This document shows positions 1-6,280 of a stretch of 11,777 nucleotides of DNA, piece by piece (position 1 is the stretch's first letter; every line of letters starts with the position of its first letter). Where the stretch lies: assembly GCA_035266225.1 (NCBI GenBank), contig DATFNV010000205.1, positions 1 to 11,777 on the forward strand, written 5' to 3'. The position numbers were made by a program, and so were the translations under genes. The stretch comes from DATFNV01 sp035266225 (GTDB lineage Bacteria > Planctomycetota > Planctomycetia > Gemmatales > Gemmataceae). Under the pieces are notes generated by a model. The model saw nothing but the letters and a program-made list of their open reading frames with translations. It did no database searches and had not been told where the DNA came from.

Positions 1-158
1 TGGCCGAAACCGCCCGCGCCCTCGTCCGCGGCCGCATGGGCGGGGACAGCTACGAGGACCTGTGTGGCCGCCTCGGCCTGGACGCCAACAAGGCGTACAA
101 GACGTATCACGCGGCCGTGAAACAGTTGCGCGACTGCGTCCAGGAGGCCGGCGTATGA
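1..158 (+). CDS. ECF-type sigma factor, C-terminal part only (region 4), cut by window edge
   Basis: The reading frame is open from base 3 to the TGA at 156-158 and encodes about 51 residues. They are nearly identical to the last 51 residues of the complete sigma factor at 7257-7841. The fragment covers the end of sigma region 4, the helix-turn-helix that binds the -35 promoter element (GDSYEDLCGRLGLDANKAYK, then a helix ending VKQLRDCVQEAGV). The stop overlaps the start of the next gene in an ATGA quartet (155-158), so the two are translationally coupled. The N-terminal part lies outside the window, so it cannot be told whether this copy is intact. Identification rests on the complete paralogue. 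Confidence 0.85.
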   Translation, partial: AETARALVRGRMGGDSYEDLCGRLGLDANKAYKTYHAAVKQLRDCVQEAGV

Positions 159-1081
159 AGTTGCTGGTCAGCGACATCCCCGACGACCCGGCCGAACTGC
201 CCCGCTGGCTCGACCGTCACCTCGTCGGCCTCGACCTGGGGGCCCTGGTCGCGGAGCTGACCGCCGTCCACGGCCCCTCGGACGAGCCGTCCCTGGCCGA
301 TGTCCTCGGCGATCGGCGGGAGGCGGTCCTTGCCGGCGGCCTGTCGGCCCTGCCGGCGCCGTCGCTGCGCCGTCTGCTGCGGCACCCGCGGTTACTGCCC
401 CGGCTTCAGGAGCTGGTGCTGACCGAGGGCGGGCCGTACTGGGGGGGCCTCACCGACGCCGACGCCGCCCTGCAAACGCGGGCGCTGCGGGGGGAGGGAC
501 GGTTGGCCGACCTGTTCGCCGAGCCGGCACCGACCCTGCCACTTCGACCCGCGGCCAGCCCGTCGCCGCAGACACGGGGGGTGGGGTGGCGCTATGCGAT
601 GGCGAGCCTGACCACCGCCGCGGCCGTGCTGCTGGCCGTCTTCCTGTTCCGCGAGCCGCTGGCCCGCCGGGTGCTGGGGACCGGGCCGCCGCCGGCCGCA
701 TCGACCGCCTGGGGCTGGGAGAAACTCGCCGCCCCGGCGCCGGGCACGCCGGCGCCGGATTACCTGAACGCCCTGGCGGACGCGGCGCACGAGTGGTTCG
801 ACCAGCGCCCCGCCGACGCGCCGGCCCTGGCTCAGCGGATTGGCGAGATGCGCCTGGGCTGCTCGCGGCTGATCCTGGCCGAGCATACGCCGCTGAAGGA
901 CCCGGAAGAGCGCCGCTGGCTGCGAGACAAGTGCCGCGCCTGGGCGACGAAGTTCGACAAGAGCTTAACGGAGCTGGAAGGGGGACGGCCGGCGGACCAG
1001 GTGCGCGAGGAGATGGACGGCACGGTGCGGAAGGCCGTGGTGACGCTGCGGGAGCGGGCCGAACTGCTCAAGGCGGGGTGA
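155..1081 (+). CDS. Single-pass membrane protein coupled to ECF sigma factor (copy 1; putative sigma regulator)
   Basis: This 308-residue protein starts at the ATG that overlaps the sigma-factor stop (ATGA). Residues about 1-145 are predicted cytoplasmic and Leu/Arg/Asp-rich, ending in a Pro/Ala-rich linker. Residues about 146-166 (YAMASLTTAAAVLLAVFLF) form one transmembrane helix. The remaining 140 residues are predicted to lie outside the cytoplasm, with a charged helical tail. I recognise no named domain and see no typical zinc anti-sigma motif (HxxxCxxC). The coupling to an ECF sigma gene and the one-TM topology suggest a regulator or sensor of that sigma factor; this is inferred from position only. 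A paralogue lies at 7838-8770: the first 218 residues differ at about 10 positions, the last 90 at about 19 plus a two-residue length change. The 3' end overlaps the convergent gene at 1068-1373 by 14 bp. Confidence 0.85.
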   Translation: MKLLVSDIPDDPAELPRWLDRHLVGLDLGALVAELTAVHGPSDEPSLADVLGDRREAVLAGGLSALPAPSLRRLLRHPRLLPRLQELVLTEGGPYWGGLTDADAALQTRALRGEGRLADLFAEPAPTLPLRPAASPSPQTRGVGWRYAMASLTTAAAVLLAVFLFREPLARRVLGTGPPPAASTAWGWEKLAAPAPGTPAPDYLNALADAAHEWFDQRPADAPALAQRIGEMRLGCSRLILAEHTPLKDPEERRWLRDKCRAWATKFDKSLTELEGGRPADQVREEMDGTVRKAVVTLRERAELLKAG

Positions 1082-1373
1082 ACGGTTGCTTCGACCGATA
1101 CCGACTTTGCACCCGCTCTTCTTGCTCACGGCACGAGGCGCACATCCCGTCAATGAGGTCCGTCTGGGCCGTCATGCACGACCAGCAGATCCCCAGTCGT
1201 TCCTCCATCCCCTCCAGGATTTCGTTCGAGTTACAGTCGTGGTCGCGCGACAGTTTCTCGATGTCAATCACGAGCCGCCGGGTCGCCTCCGGCCCCAGGG
1301 TCGTAAACACCCCGCGCGCCTCTAATAGACGGAGCACCTTGTTGAGCATGTAACTTCCCTCATGGTTGGACAT
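1068..1373 (-). CDS. Small zinc-ribbon-like hypothetical protein
   Basis: This 101-residue protein is read from the ATG at 1373 (MSNHEG). That start is chosen because a strong Shine-Dalgarno AGGAGG (complement of 1382-1387) lies 8 nt upstream; the GTG at 1382 would sit inside that site. The N-terminal half looks helical (MLNKVLRLLEARG). The C-terminal half has two CxxC pairs, C63-W-S-C66 and C78-A-S-C81, separated by 11 residues, as in a treble-clef or zinc-ribbon knuckle. A lone C47 precedes them. The tail is charged. I do not recognise the family; a metal-binding regulatory or adaptor role is inference. The gene lies directly beyond the terminator of the upstream nuclease gene and converges with the membrane-protein gene (14-bp overlap). 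Confidence 0.75.
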   Translation of the reverse strand: MSNHEGSYMLNKVLRLLEARGVFTTLGPEATRRLVIDIEKLSRDHDCNSNEILEGMEERLGICWSCMTAQTDLIDGMCASCREQEERVQSRYRSKQPFTPP

Positions 1374-1388
1374 GGCTCCCACCTCCTG

Positions 1389-1439
1389 AAAAAAAGGGAC
1401 GCGGATCGTAAGTCAGACTATCTGAAGGATCTGCGTCCC
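1389..1439 (-). terminator. Intrinsic terminator after the avd-RT-nuclease operon
   Basis: Read on the minus strand, GGGACGCAGATC (1439-1428) pairs with GATCCGCGTCCC (1407-1396). This is a 12-bp stem with one wobble pair and a 20-nt loop, followed at once by seven T residues (1395-1389). It begins 18 bp after the stop of the nuclease gene at 1458. The next gene's Shine-Dalgarno (1387-1382) starts one base after the T run, so any readthrough or attenuation here would directly control that gene. Confidence 0.9.
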
Positions 1440-1457
1440 CTGTTCGGCACAGGACGG

Positions 1458-2393
1458 TCACTCCTCCAGGCGCAGGTCCTTCAGCGACTGCGCCTTGAGC
1501 AGGTCGCGCGTCAGCTGCCGCAGTTCGTCCGGGGAGAGCGCCTCCACCCGCTGCCGAACCGGCGGAGAGAGTGTACCGAATCTCTCTTCCAGTTGCAGCA
1601 GCGCCGTCTCACGCCGCTCCGCGATCTTGCCCTGTTCGATGCCCTTCTCGAAGGTCGTGATCATGTTCGCCTTCACCTCCTGGTATGGTGCGGTGTCCAA
1701 CAGCGCGTGATACCGCTCCCTTTGCGCCGGGTCCAGGTTACTGTACGCCTCCAGGCATTCCTGCAACAGGGAGCGGCGCTTGTCATTCTCCCCGGAAAGC
1801 ACGATCCGTTTCAAGCCCTCCAGGTACAATTCCGCCCGCCGCGCCGCCGGCACCCGCATCAGCTGGCTCAGGGCCACACCCAGCAAGTGCTCACCGTTGA
1901 CGTACTGCTCGGCGTCCAGTGCGGGCAGGCCGACGTAAGCGTACTCGAAGCGCAGGATACTATGGTCCCAGAAGACCTCTTCATAGGCATCCCAGCCCAC
2001 GCCCTTGAGCCCCACGCGCAGGAACAGCGCGATGGGCAAGACCGGCAGCTTCAAGTCGCGCCGCAGCGGCACGTAGTACTCGAACATGCGCGGCTCCAGT
2101 CCCTTGGCGCTGGTCCGCTTCTCTACCTCGACGTGGACCACGGCCACCAACTCGCTGACGCCCTCGTTTGGCGGCGGCGCCCCGGGGCGCAGGCGCAGCT
2201 TGGCCACCAGGTCCGACCGCCGCGTTTTGCCCTGCGGCGGGGCCAGGAACACCTCCTTGTCCAGCCAGTCGATGGCGGTGAAGTCGAAGCGCTCGGCCCA
2301 GGCCGGGAAGAAGCACCAGAAGAACTGCGCGAAGAACTCCTTGAGCAGCACCTTCAGCCGCTGGTCGTGGTCCGGCGCGGATGACTCGGGCAT
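1458..2393 (-). CDS. Rpn-family PD-(D/E)XK nuclease (recombination-promoting nuclease / putative transposase type)
   Basis: This 311-residue protein uses the ATG at 2393, which has GGAGG 5 nt upstream; an in-frame GTG at 2405 would add four residues and overlap that site. The layout resembles Rpn/YhgA-like proteins. An N-terminal helical segment (LKEFFAQFFWCFFP) is followed by a nuclease-like core with D61 (RRSDLVAKLRLR) and, 27 residues on, a strand with E89-V-E91-K92 (VVHVEVEKR), consistent with a PD-(D/E)XK site. Then comes a conserved-looking MFEYY...LPVLPIALFL stretch. The C-terminal tail (LEERFGTLSPPVRQRVEALS) resembles the helical DUF4351-like tail of this family. Rpn proteins are DNA endonucleases linked to recombination. 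The gene follows the RT gene by 30 bp on the same strand and ends at an intrinsic terminator, so it is probably co-transcribed with the DGR machinery. A role in homing is unproven. Confidence 0.85.
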   Translation of the reverse strand: MPESSAPDHDQRLKVLLKEFFAQFFWCFFPAWAERFDFTAIDWLDKEVFLAPPQGKTRRSDLVAKLRLRPGAPPPNEGVSELVAVVHVEVEKRTSAKGLEPRMFEYYVPLRRDLKLPVLPIALFLRVGLKGVGWDAYEEVFWDHSILRFEYAYVGLPALDAEQYVNGEHLLGVALSQLMRVPAARRAELYLEGLKRIVLSGENDKRRSLLQECLEAYSNLDPAQRERYHALLDTAPYQEVKANMITTFEKGIEQGKIAERRETALLQLEERFGTLSPPVRQRVEALSPDELRQLTRDLLKAQSLKDLRLEE

Positions 2394-2423
2394 GTTGGCC
2401 TCCACTCGCGGGCTGGGGAAAGT

Positions 2424-3509
2424 TTAGTCGCGCGGCTCCGCGGCGGCCTGGCAACGGCGGCGGAAGACCCAGCCCCGCCGCAACCGAGCCACCAGGCGGC
2501 GCGTGCTCGCGCGGCCTGCATGCCCGAGCCAGCTCATCAGCCGCGCCCGTACCTCTTCCACGCCGATCTCACCGCGGGCATACTGCCTCTTGAGCCATCG
2601 CAGTCGGCGCAGGAAGCCGCGGACGTTCGCCGCCTTCAGCAAGCGGTGGCTCGCCCAGGTCCGGAAGCCGACGAACACTCGCCCCGATGACGACGGCAGG
2701 ACGGCCAATCGCTCCCGGTGCAGGCGCAGCCGGACCCCGGCCAGCCATTCCTCGCACGCCGCCACCGCCGCCCCCAGCCGCCCGCGGTCGTCGTCCAGCA
2801 GCAGGAAATCGTCGCAGTAACGCACGTAACCGCCCAGGCCCCACTCACTGGTCATCAGGGGGTCCAACCGGTCGAGATACCAGTTGGCGAACCATTGGCT
2901 CGTCAGGTTGCCGATGGGCAAACCGCGCCGGCGAGCCGCCGGCCCGAACAGGTCGTCGCCGGGGAACCACTCCTGGACGTCCTCTTGGGCGTTGGACCCG
3001 TCCACCACCACGTCCATCAGCGCCAGCAAGCGCACGTCCTTGATTCGGCGACGAAATTCCTCCTTCAAATGACTGTGATCGATCGATGGGAAGTATTTGC
3101 GGACGTCGCACTGCACGGCCCAGCGGTTGCGCGCCAGGAGCCGCATCAGCCGGTCCGACGCCGCGTGCGTCCCTTTGCCCTTGCGGCAGGCGTAGCTGTC
3201 GGGGTGGAAGTGACGGTCGAGGATCGGCTCCAGGACGTTCATCAGAGCGTGATGCACCACACGGTCGCGGTACGGCGCCGCCGAAATCAGGCGCGGCTTG
3301 GGACGCGCGATCCAGTGCGTGGTGAACGGACCCGGCTGCCAGGCGCCTGCTTGCAGCTCGCGCTGCAAGCGCAGCAGCTCCGCCTCGCGGTTGAACTCGA
3401 AACGCAGCACCGCCGGCCGATCGCGCTTGCCGCGGCGGGCCTTCCGGGCGGCGAGAACGAGGTTGTCCCAGGCGATGAATTGCTCCCAGAGCTGTCCGTA
3501 ACGCTGCAT
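2424..3509 (-). CDS. DGR-type reverse transcriptase
   Basis: This 361-residue reverse transcriptase would copy the TR RNA into adenine-mutagenised cDNA that replaces the VR. Visible RT motifs, in order: RPKPRLISAAPYRDRVVHHAL (about 69-89); Q133-C-D135-VRKYFPSIDH (motif A, catalytic Asp135); GLPIGNLTSQWFANWYLDRLD (about 196-216); YVRY-C-D233-D234-FLLL (motif C, YxDD). The block I199-G-N-L-T-S-Q205 is decisive: DGR RTs carry (I/V/L)GxxxSQ where group II intron and retroviral RTs carry QGxxxSP, a difference tied to adenine infidelity. There is no maturase or endonuclease domain after the thumb, also as expected for a DGR RT. The ATG at 3509 follows the avd stop by 3 nt with no good ribosome-binding site, so translational coupling to avd is likely. 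The rest of the DGR lies immediately upstream. Confidence 0.96.
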   Translation of the reverse strand: MQRYGQLWEQFIAWDNLVLAARKARRGKRDRPAVLRFEFNREAELLRLQRELQAGAWQPGPFTTHWIARPKPRLISAAPYRDRVVHHALMNVLEPILDRHFHPDSYACRKGKGTHAASDRLMRLLARNRWAVQCDVRKYFPSIDHSHLKEEFRRRIKDVRLLALMDVVVDGSNAQEDVQEWFPGDDLFGPAARRRGLPIGNLTSQWFANWYLDRLDPLMTSEWGLGGYVRYCDDFLLLDDDRGRLGAAVAACEEWLAGVRLRLHRERLAVLPSSSGRVFVGFRTWASHRLLKAANVRGFLRRLRWLKRQYARGEIGVEEVRARLMSWLGHAGRASTRRLVARLRRGWVFRRRCQAAAEPRD

Positions 3510-3512
3510 GGT

Positions 3513-3866
3513 TCAGGGGGAAGGAGGTCGCAGCGAACGCAGCCAGCCGCCCACCTGCTGGCCGACCGCCGTCAGCCGCTCCAGGGCGTGGTGCTGGCTC
3601 TTCAACGGCAGCGCCCGCAATTCCGTCGCTTGCCGCAGCTGGAAGCGCAGCACCTCCAGCTCGATGTTCACCTCGCGCAGCACCGGCTCCTTGGCCGCAC
3701 CCGGCGTGTAGCGGGCGCGCACCAGCAGGGCCAGCACGTCTTGAAGCCGCCGCTCCATCGCCAGACCCAGCCCGTAGCGCAGGTTGCGCGGGAAGGTCAG
3801 GATGCGGCCCGTCATGTACAATGACAGGTCGTAAAAATCCTGAATGACCTTCAGCTCCTGGGCCAC
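3513..3866 (-). CDS. avd: Avd-like DGR accessory protein (four-helix bundle)
   Basis: This protein of about 117 residues resembles DGR accessory variability determinants, small basic helical proteins that form a pentameric barrel, bind the RT and TR RNA, and are needed for homing. Family-like features: LKVIQDFYDLSLYMTGRILTF near the N-terminus; FPRNLRYGLGLAMERRLQDV, the conserved FPR...G..ME block; ALLVRARY; a long helix VNIELEVLRFQLRQATEL; and the closing QQVGGWLRSL. The start is uncertain because there is no in-frame ATG. I chose the GTG at 3866 because it gives a family-like length and has GGTGG 5 nt upstream. GTGs at 3875 and 3929 are alternatives, and the frame stays open back into the TR. 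The stop lies 3 nt before the RT start. Confidence 0.88.
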   Translation of the reverse strand: MAQELKVIQDFYDLSLYMTGRILTFPRNLRYGLGLAMERRLQDVLALLVRARYTPGAAKEPVLREVNIELEVLRFQLRQATELRALPLKSQHHALERLTAVGQQVGGWLRSLRPPSP

Positions 3867-3929
3867 GGCGACCACCGCCCTCGATTTATCGGTTCGCGAA
3901 ACGATGAATCGAAGGCGCCTGTTCAGCAC

Positions 3930-3979
3930 AAAAGGGCCGGGCGGGGCGTTCGGCTTGCGCCTACCAGACCCGCCCGGCC
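3930..3979 (-). terminator. Terminator-like hairpin closing the TR/spacer RNA
   Basis: On the minus strand GGCCGGGCGGG (3979-3969) pairs perfectly with CCCGCCCGGCC (3945-3935) across a 23-nt loop, then comes C and TTTT (3933-3930). The all-GC 11-bp stem is strong but the U tract is short. It sits between the TR and avd, so it would define the 3' end of a separate TR transcript, or act as an attenuator ahead of avd-RT. Confidence 0.6.
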
Positions 3980-4104
3980 GCACTCTCTTTTCGGCCGCGG
4001 GGCCAACGGGCGCCCCCGGCCCGGGACAGGGCCAGGACTTCCGGCACCGCGCCCGCCCGGCCCGTGAGCCGGACGGTTCCGGGTTGGAATGCGGCCCTTG
4101 CGGA

Positions 4105-4229
4105 AGTGCAGGCGGAAGGCGACGCGGAACCCGTAGTTGTTGTTGCGGTTCGACGGCGCGTTCCTGTTGCGGTTGGCGGCGCGGCAGTTCAACGGGTTGT
4201 TGTTCCACGACCCACCACGCAACACACGA
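4105..4229 (-). repeat. DGR template repeat (TR)
   Basis: These 125 bp align without gaps to VR1 (4404-4528; offset 299). Read in the frame of the target gene, the TR spells a matching protein tail in which the variable sites are nearly all AAC (Asn): SWNNNPLNCRAANRNRNAPS and onward. It holds 24 adenines in the variable core (complement of T at 4134-4204); 16 are changed in VR1 and none of the other core bases differ. The only other difference in the 125 bp is at the 3' edge (4108, C in the TR coding strand versus G in VR1). Such an AAC-loaded non-coding copy beside a DGR RT is diagnostic. Confidence 0.97.
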
Positions 4230-4266
4230 ACAGCCCTGCCCGCCTACTGTTATCGGCGATCAGCCC

Positions 4267-4345
4267 CCCCGGGCTTGAGCCCGGGGACGCCGCCACGCCA
4301 CTAATTAGAGATTTAATTAGTTGTTTTATAGCTAATATATGGTCG
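4267..4345 (-). promoter_or_regulatory. Hairpin and AT-rich stretch between VR1 and TR (possible TR-RNA promoter region)
   Basis: The 174 bp between TR and VR1 carry no gene. At 4267-4286 there is a perfect 9-bp inverted repeat (CCCCGGGCT / AGCCCGGGG, 2-nt centre) without a T run. At 4301-4320 CTAATTA and TAATTAG form a 7-bp inverted repeat in an island of A/T (4300-4340) that stands out in this GC-rich DNA. TATATT- and TATAAA-like hexamers occur on the minus strand there. A promoter for the template RNA is the obvious guess; no clear -35/-10 pair at good spacing was found. Confidence 0.3.
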
Positions 4346-4401
4346 GCTCCTCGCTCCGCTCGGAAGGGAAAAGAGAAAGAGGACCAAGGGCATAGTGTAA
4401 A

Positions 4402-6213
4402 TCAGTCCAGGCGGAAGGCGACGCGGAACCCGAAGTAGCCGTTGCGGTACGACGGCGCGCTCCCGCCGCGGCTGGCGGCGCGGCAGTACAACGGGGTGCC
4501 GAACCACGACCCACCACGCAACACACGATATTCTTTATCTTTTACACTTTCTATCCTTAATGGATTTTCCCTTTGAAGATCGCTATATGGGCCATACCAG
4601 TCCGCGCACCATTGCCAGGCGTTGCCGTGCATGTCGTGCAAGCCGAAGCGGTTCGCCGCGAACTTCCCCGCCGGCGCCGTGAAGACATAACCGTCCTCCG
4701 CCGCGATCGCCCACGACCAGTCCTTGAACTTCTTCTTGGCGGTGCCGTCGGCCACATTCCCCACCCTCGCCAGCGTCTCCTGATCGTCGCCGCAATAAAA
4801 GCGCGTCGTACTACCCGCCCGGCAGGCATACTCCCACTCCGCCTCGTGCGGCAGGCGCACCGCCTTGCCCGTCTTCTTCGACAGCCACTTGCAGAACGCT
4901 TCGGCATCGTTCCAGCTCACGCACAGCACCGGATGCTCGTCAGTCTGCGCGAAGCCGACATTCTTCCAGTTATAGTCCTTGTTCTGCTCGAACGTTTCCT
5001 TGTCCGGGTTCCAACCGTAGCTCCCCTTGCCATCCGTCTCCGCCTCGGTCTTGTAGCCGTCCGCCGTCACGAACGCCCGGAACTGCCCACGCGTCACGTG
5101 GTACTTCGCCAGGTAGTAGTCGCGCGTGATCTCCACCTCGTGCTGGTCCTCATCGTCCGAGTGGCCCTCTTCCCCCTTCGGCGAGCCCATCTGGAACTTC
5201 CCCTTCGGGATGCGCACGAAGTCCATCTTCACGCCGCCGCCCAGGTCGAGCGTCACCACCCGCCGCTTCGCCTTGCCCGTCTTGCCCTCCTGGTAATACT
5301 CGAACTCTTCCTGGCGCTCGCCCTTGGTGGTGCGCGGTCCCGGCGGGCTTCCGCGATCGAGGAACGTCACGCCGTCCTGTAAGTTGCTGAGCACGTGGGG
5401 CGTCTGGAATTTCAGGTCGCCCACGTCCACCCCCTTGTCACGGGCCTTGTTTCGCGCCAGGTCGTCGAGCCACTCCTTGGCCCGCACGTTGACGTTCTTG
5501 CGGACGTAGCCGACCAGCGAGTCCCACGTCACCTCGTCGTCGCCGTCCTTCGCCCCGCCGCGCAGCCCCTCCAGGACGTGGTAGAAAAAGACGCCGTGCC
5601 CCTCCCGCGAAGTCTCGCCGTACATCCGCGTGGTCTCGAACGACTCCTGCCCAGCGGAGCAGCTGAACAGCACCGCCGTGTTCTTCTGGAGCTTGCCCTC
5701 CAGCTCGTCCCCCTGGATGCCCTTGGCCCCCTTGCCCGGGTCGTTCCGGCAGGCGTCCACCAGGAGCAGGTTGACGCCCTTCGATCCCATCGTCTTGACC
5801 ATCTCGGTCAGGCTGACCATCGTGTCGCTGTGGCCCTTCTCGACGTCGCGCGGGCAAAAGAAGGCGTCCTCCTTGCCCTGGGTGTTGGTCGTCTGCTCCC
5901 CGTGGCCGGAGAGCGCCACCAGCAGCAGGTCGCCGGCCTCGCGCTTCTTCAGCAGGTCAGCGAGGGCCTCGTCGATGGCCTTCTTTTTGGCGCCCTGGTT
6001 GGTCTTCAGGACGACCTCGAAGCCGAGTTTCTCCAGCTCGTCGCGGAGCTTCTCCATGTCGCGGACGGTATGGTTGAGGTCGCGGAAGCCGGTGCCGTCG
6101 TAGTTGTTGACGCCGGCGAGCAGGGCCAGCTTCTTCGCCCGCGCCGGCGGGTCGGCCGGTAGCAGGGAAACGACCAGGAACAGCGGCAGCGTGAGAAAGA
6201 AGAATCGGCGCAT
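4402..6213 (-). CDS. DGR target protein: secreted caspase-like (C14) domain fused to FGE-sulfatase/C-type-lectin-like domain
   Basis: This 603-residue protein starts at the ATG at 6213 (GAGGAG 8 nt upstream), which exposes a Sec-type signal peptide (MRRFFFLTLPLFLVVSLLPA, cleavage near 26). Residues about 27-270 form a caspase/metacaspase-like peptidase domain: KKLALLAGVNNY strand, catalytic His104 in LVALSGHGE, and catalytic Cys155 in LLLVDACRND. A linker (about 285-320) leads to an FGE-sulfatase/SUMF1-like domain (about 325-603) with MDFVRIPKGKFQMGS, HEVEITRDYYLAKYHVTRGQF, LPHEAEWEYACRAG, GLHDMHGNAWQWCADWY and VLRGGSW. VR1 encodes the C-terminal tail; the 13 TR-adenine codons are residues 571-573, 576, 581, 583-585, 589 and 591-594. 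This FGE/C-type-lectin-like fold is the usual DGR scaffold for a diversified binding surface. A diversified receptor controlling a caspase effector is inference. A longer frame upstream of 6213 has no signal-peptide logic. Confidence 0.93.
   Translation of the reverse strand: MRRFFFLTLPLFLVVSLLPADPPARAKKLALLAGVNNYDGTGFRDLNHTVRDMEKLRDELEKLGFEVVLKTNQGAKKKAIDEALADLLKKREAGDLLLVALSGHGEQTTNTQGKEDAFFCPRDVEKGHSDTMVSLTEMVKTMGSKGVNLLLVDACRNDPGKGAKGIQGDELEGKLQKNTAVLFSCSAGQESFETTRMYGETSREGHGVFFYHVLEGLRGGAKDGDDEVTWDSLVGYVRKNVNVRAKEWLDDLARNKARDKGVDVGDLKFQTPHVLSNLQDGVTFLDRGSPPGPRTTKGERQEEFEYYQEGKTGKAKRRVVTLDLGGGVKMDFVRIPKGKFQMGSPKGEEGHSDDEDQHEVEITRDYYLAKYHVTRGQFRAFVTADGYKTEAETDGKGSYGWNPDKETFEQNKDYNWKNVGFAQTDEHPVLCVSWNDAEAFCKWLSKKTGKAVRLPHEAEWEYACRAGSTTRFYCGDDQETLARVGNVADGTAKKKFKDWSWAIAAEDGYVFTAPAGKFAANRFGLHDMHGNAWQWCADWYGPYSDLQRENPLRIESVKDKEYRVLRGGSWFGTPLYCRAASRGGSAPSYRNGYFGFRVAFRLD
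4404..4528 (-). repeat. DGR variable repeat VR1
   Basis: This is the 3' end of the target gene, including its last codons. Compared with the TR, AAC codons have become TTC, GGC, ACC, TAC, AGC, GGC, AGC, TAC, AAC (unchanged), GGC and TAC, with AGG to GGG and TAC to TTC. That is 16 base changes, all at TR adenines, changing 12 of 13 residues and creating no stop. Homology runs to the TGA stop and breaks just 3' of it. Confidence 0.96.
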
Positions 6214-6280
6214 GGGAGACGCTCCTCGACAGGCACATTCTGACGGATTGGCCCGGCCGCGCACGGCTGGGGCGGAAGCC

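Larger units (their letters stand above)
1..1081 (+). repeat. Left copy of a ~1.08-kb direct duplication (sigma factor end plus membrane protein)
   Basis: Bases 1-1081 align with 7684-8770 in the same orientation. The only length difference noticed is 6 extra bases near the 3' end of the right copy. Identity is very high through the sigma end and the first two thirds of the membrane-protein gene and drops over roughly the last 280 bp. The homology starts at or before the window edge, so the true left boundary is unseen. With its partner it brackets the whole DGR as direct repeats. Confidence 0.9.
3930..4251 (-). ncRNA. Predicted DGR template RNA (TR plus structured spacer)
   Basis: DGRs need an RNA containing the TR and a downstream spacer bound by RT and Avd. 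Here the TR (4229-4105) is followed by a 175-nt, very GC-rich, inverted-repeat-laden spacer with no convincing ORF, ending at the hairpin at 3930-3979. The 5' end is a guess: it must lie upstream of 4229, and the only AT-rich stretch that could hold a promoter is about 4300-4345. The limits are inferred from sequence, not from transcript data. Confidence 0.55.

Noticed and set aside
1362..2384. 340-codon plus-strand open frame
   Set aside because: It lies wholly antisense to the nuclease gene, which has a ribosome-binding site, recognisable motifs and a terminator. The frame is rich in Gln/Arg/His and shows no domain: a GC-driven shadow.
2424..3509. Group II intron or retron reverse transcriptase
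   Set aside because: It lacks maturase and HNH domains and intron boundaries, carries SQ rather than SP after the IGNLT block, and sits beside avd, TR and VR.
2718..3824. 368-codon plus-strand open frame
   Set aside because: Antisense to the RT and Avd genes, whose motifs are unmistakable. No recognisable domain.
4230..4401. Possible second template repeat between VR1 and TR
   Set aside because: No AAC-rich or VR-like sequence is present there; only a GC hairpin and an AT-rich island.
4573..6162. Two long plus-strand frames (4573-5382 and 5395-6162)
   Set aside because: Antisense to the caspase-FGE gene; Leu/Arg/Val-rich composition without motifs is typical of the opposite strand of GC-rich coding DNA.
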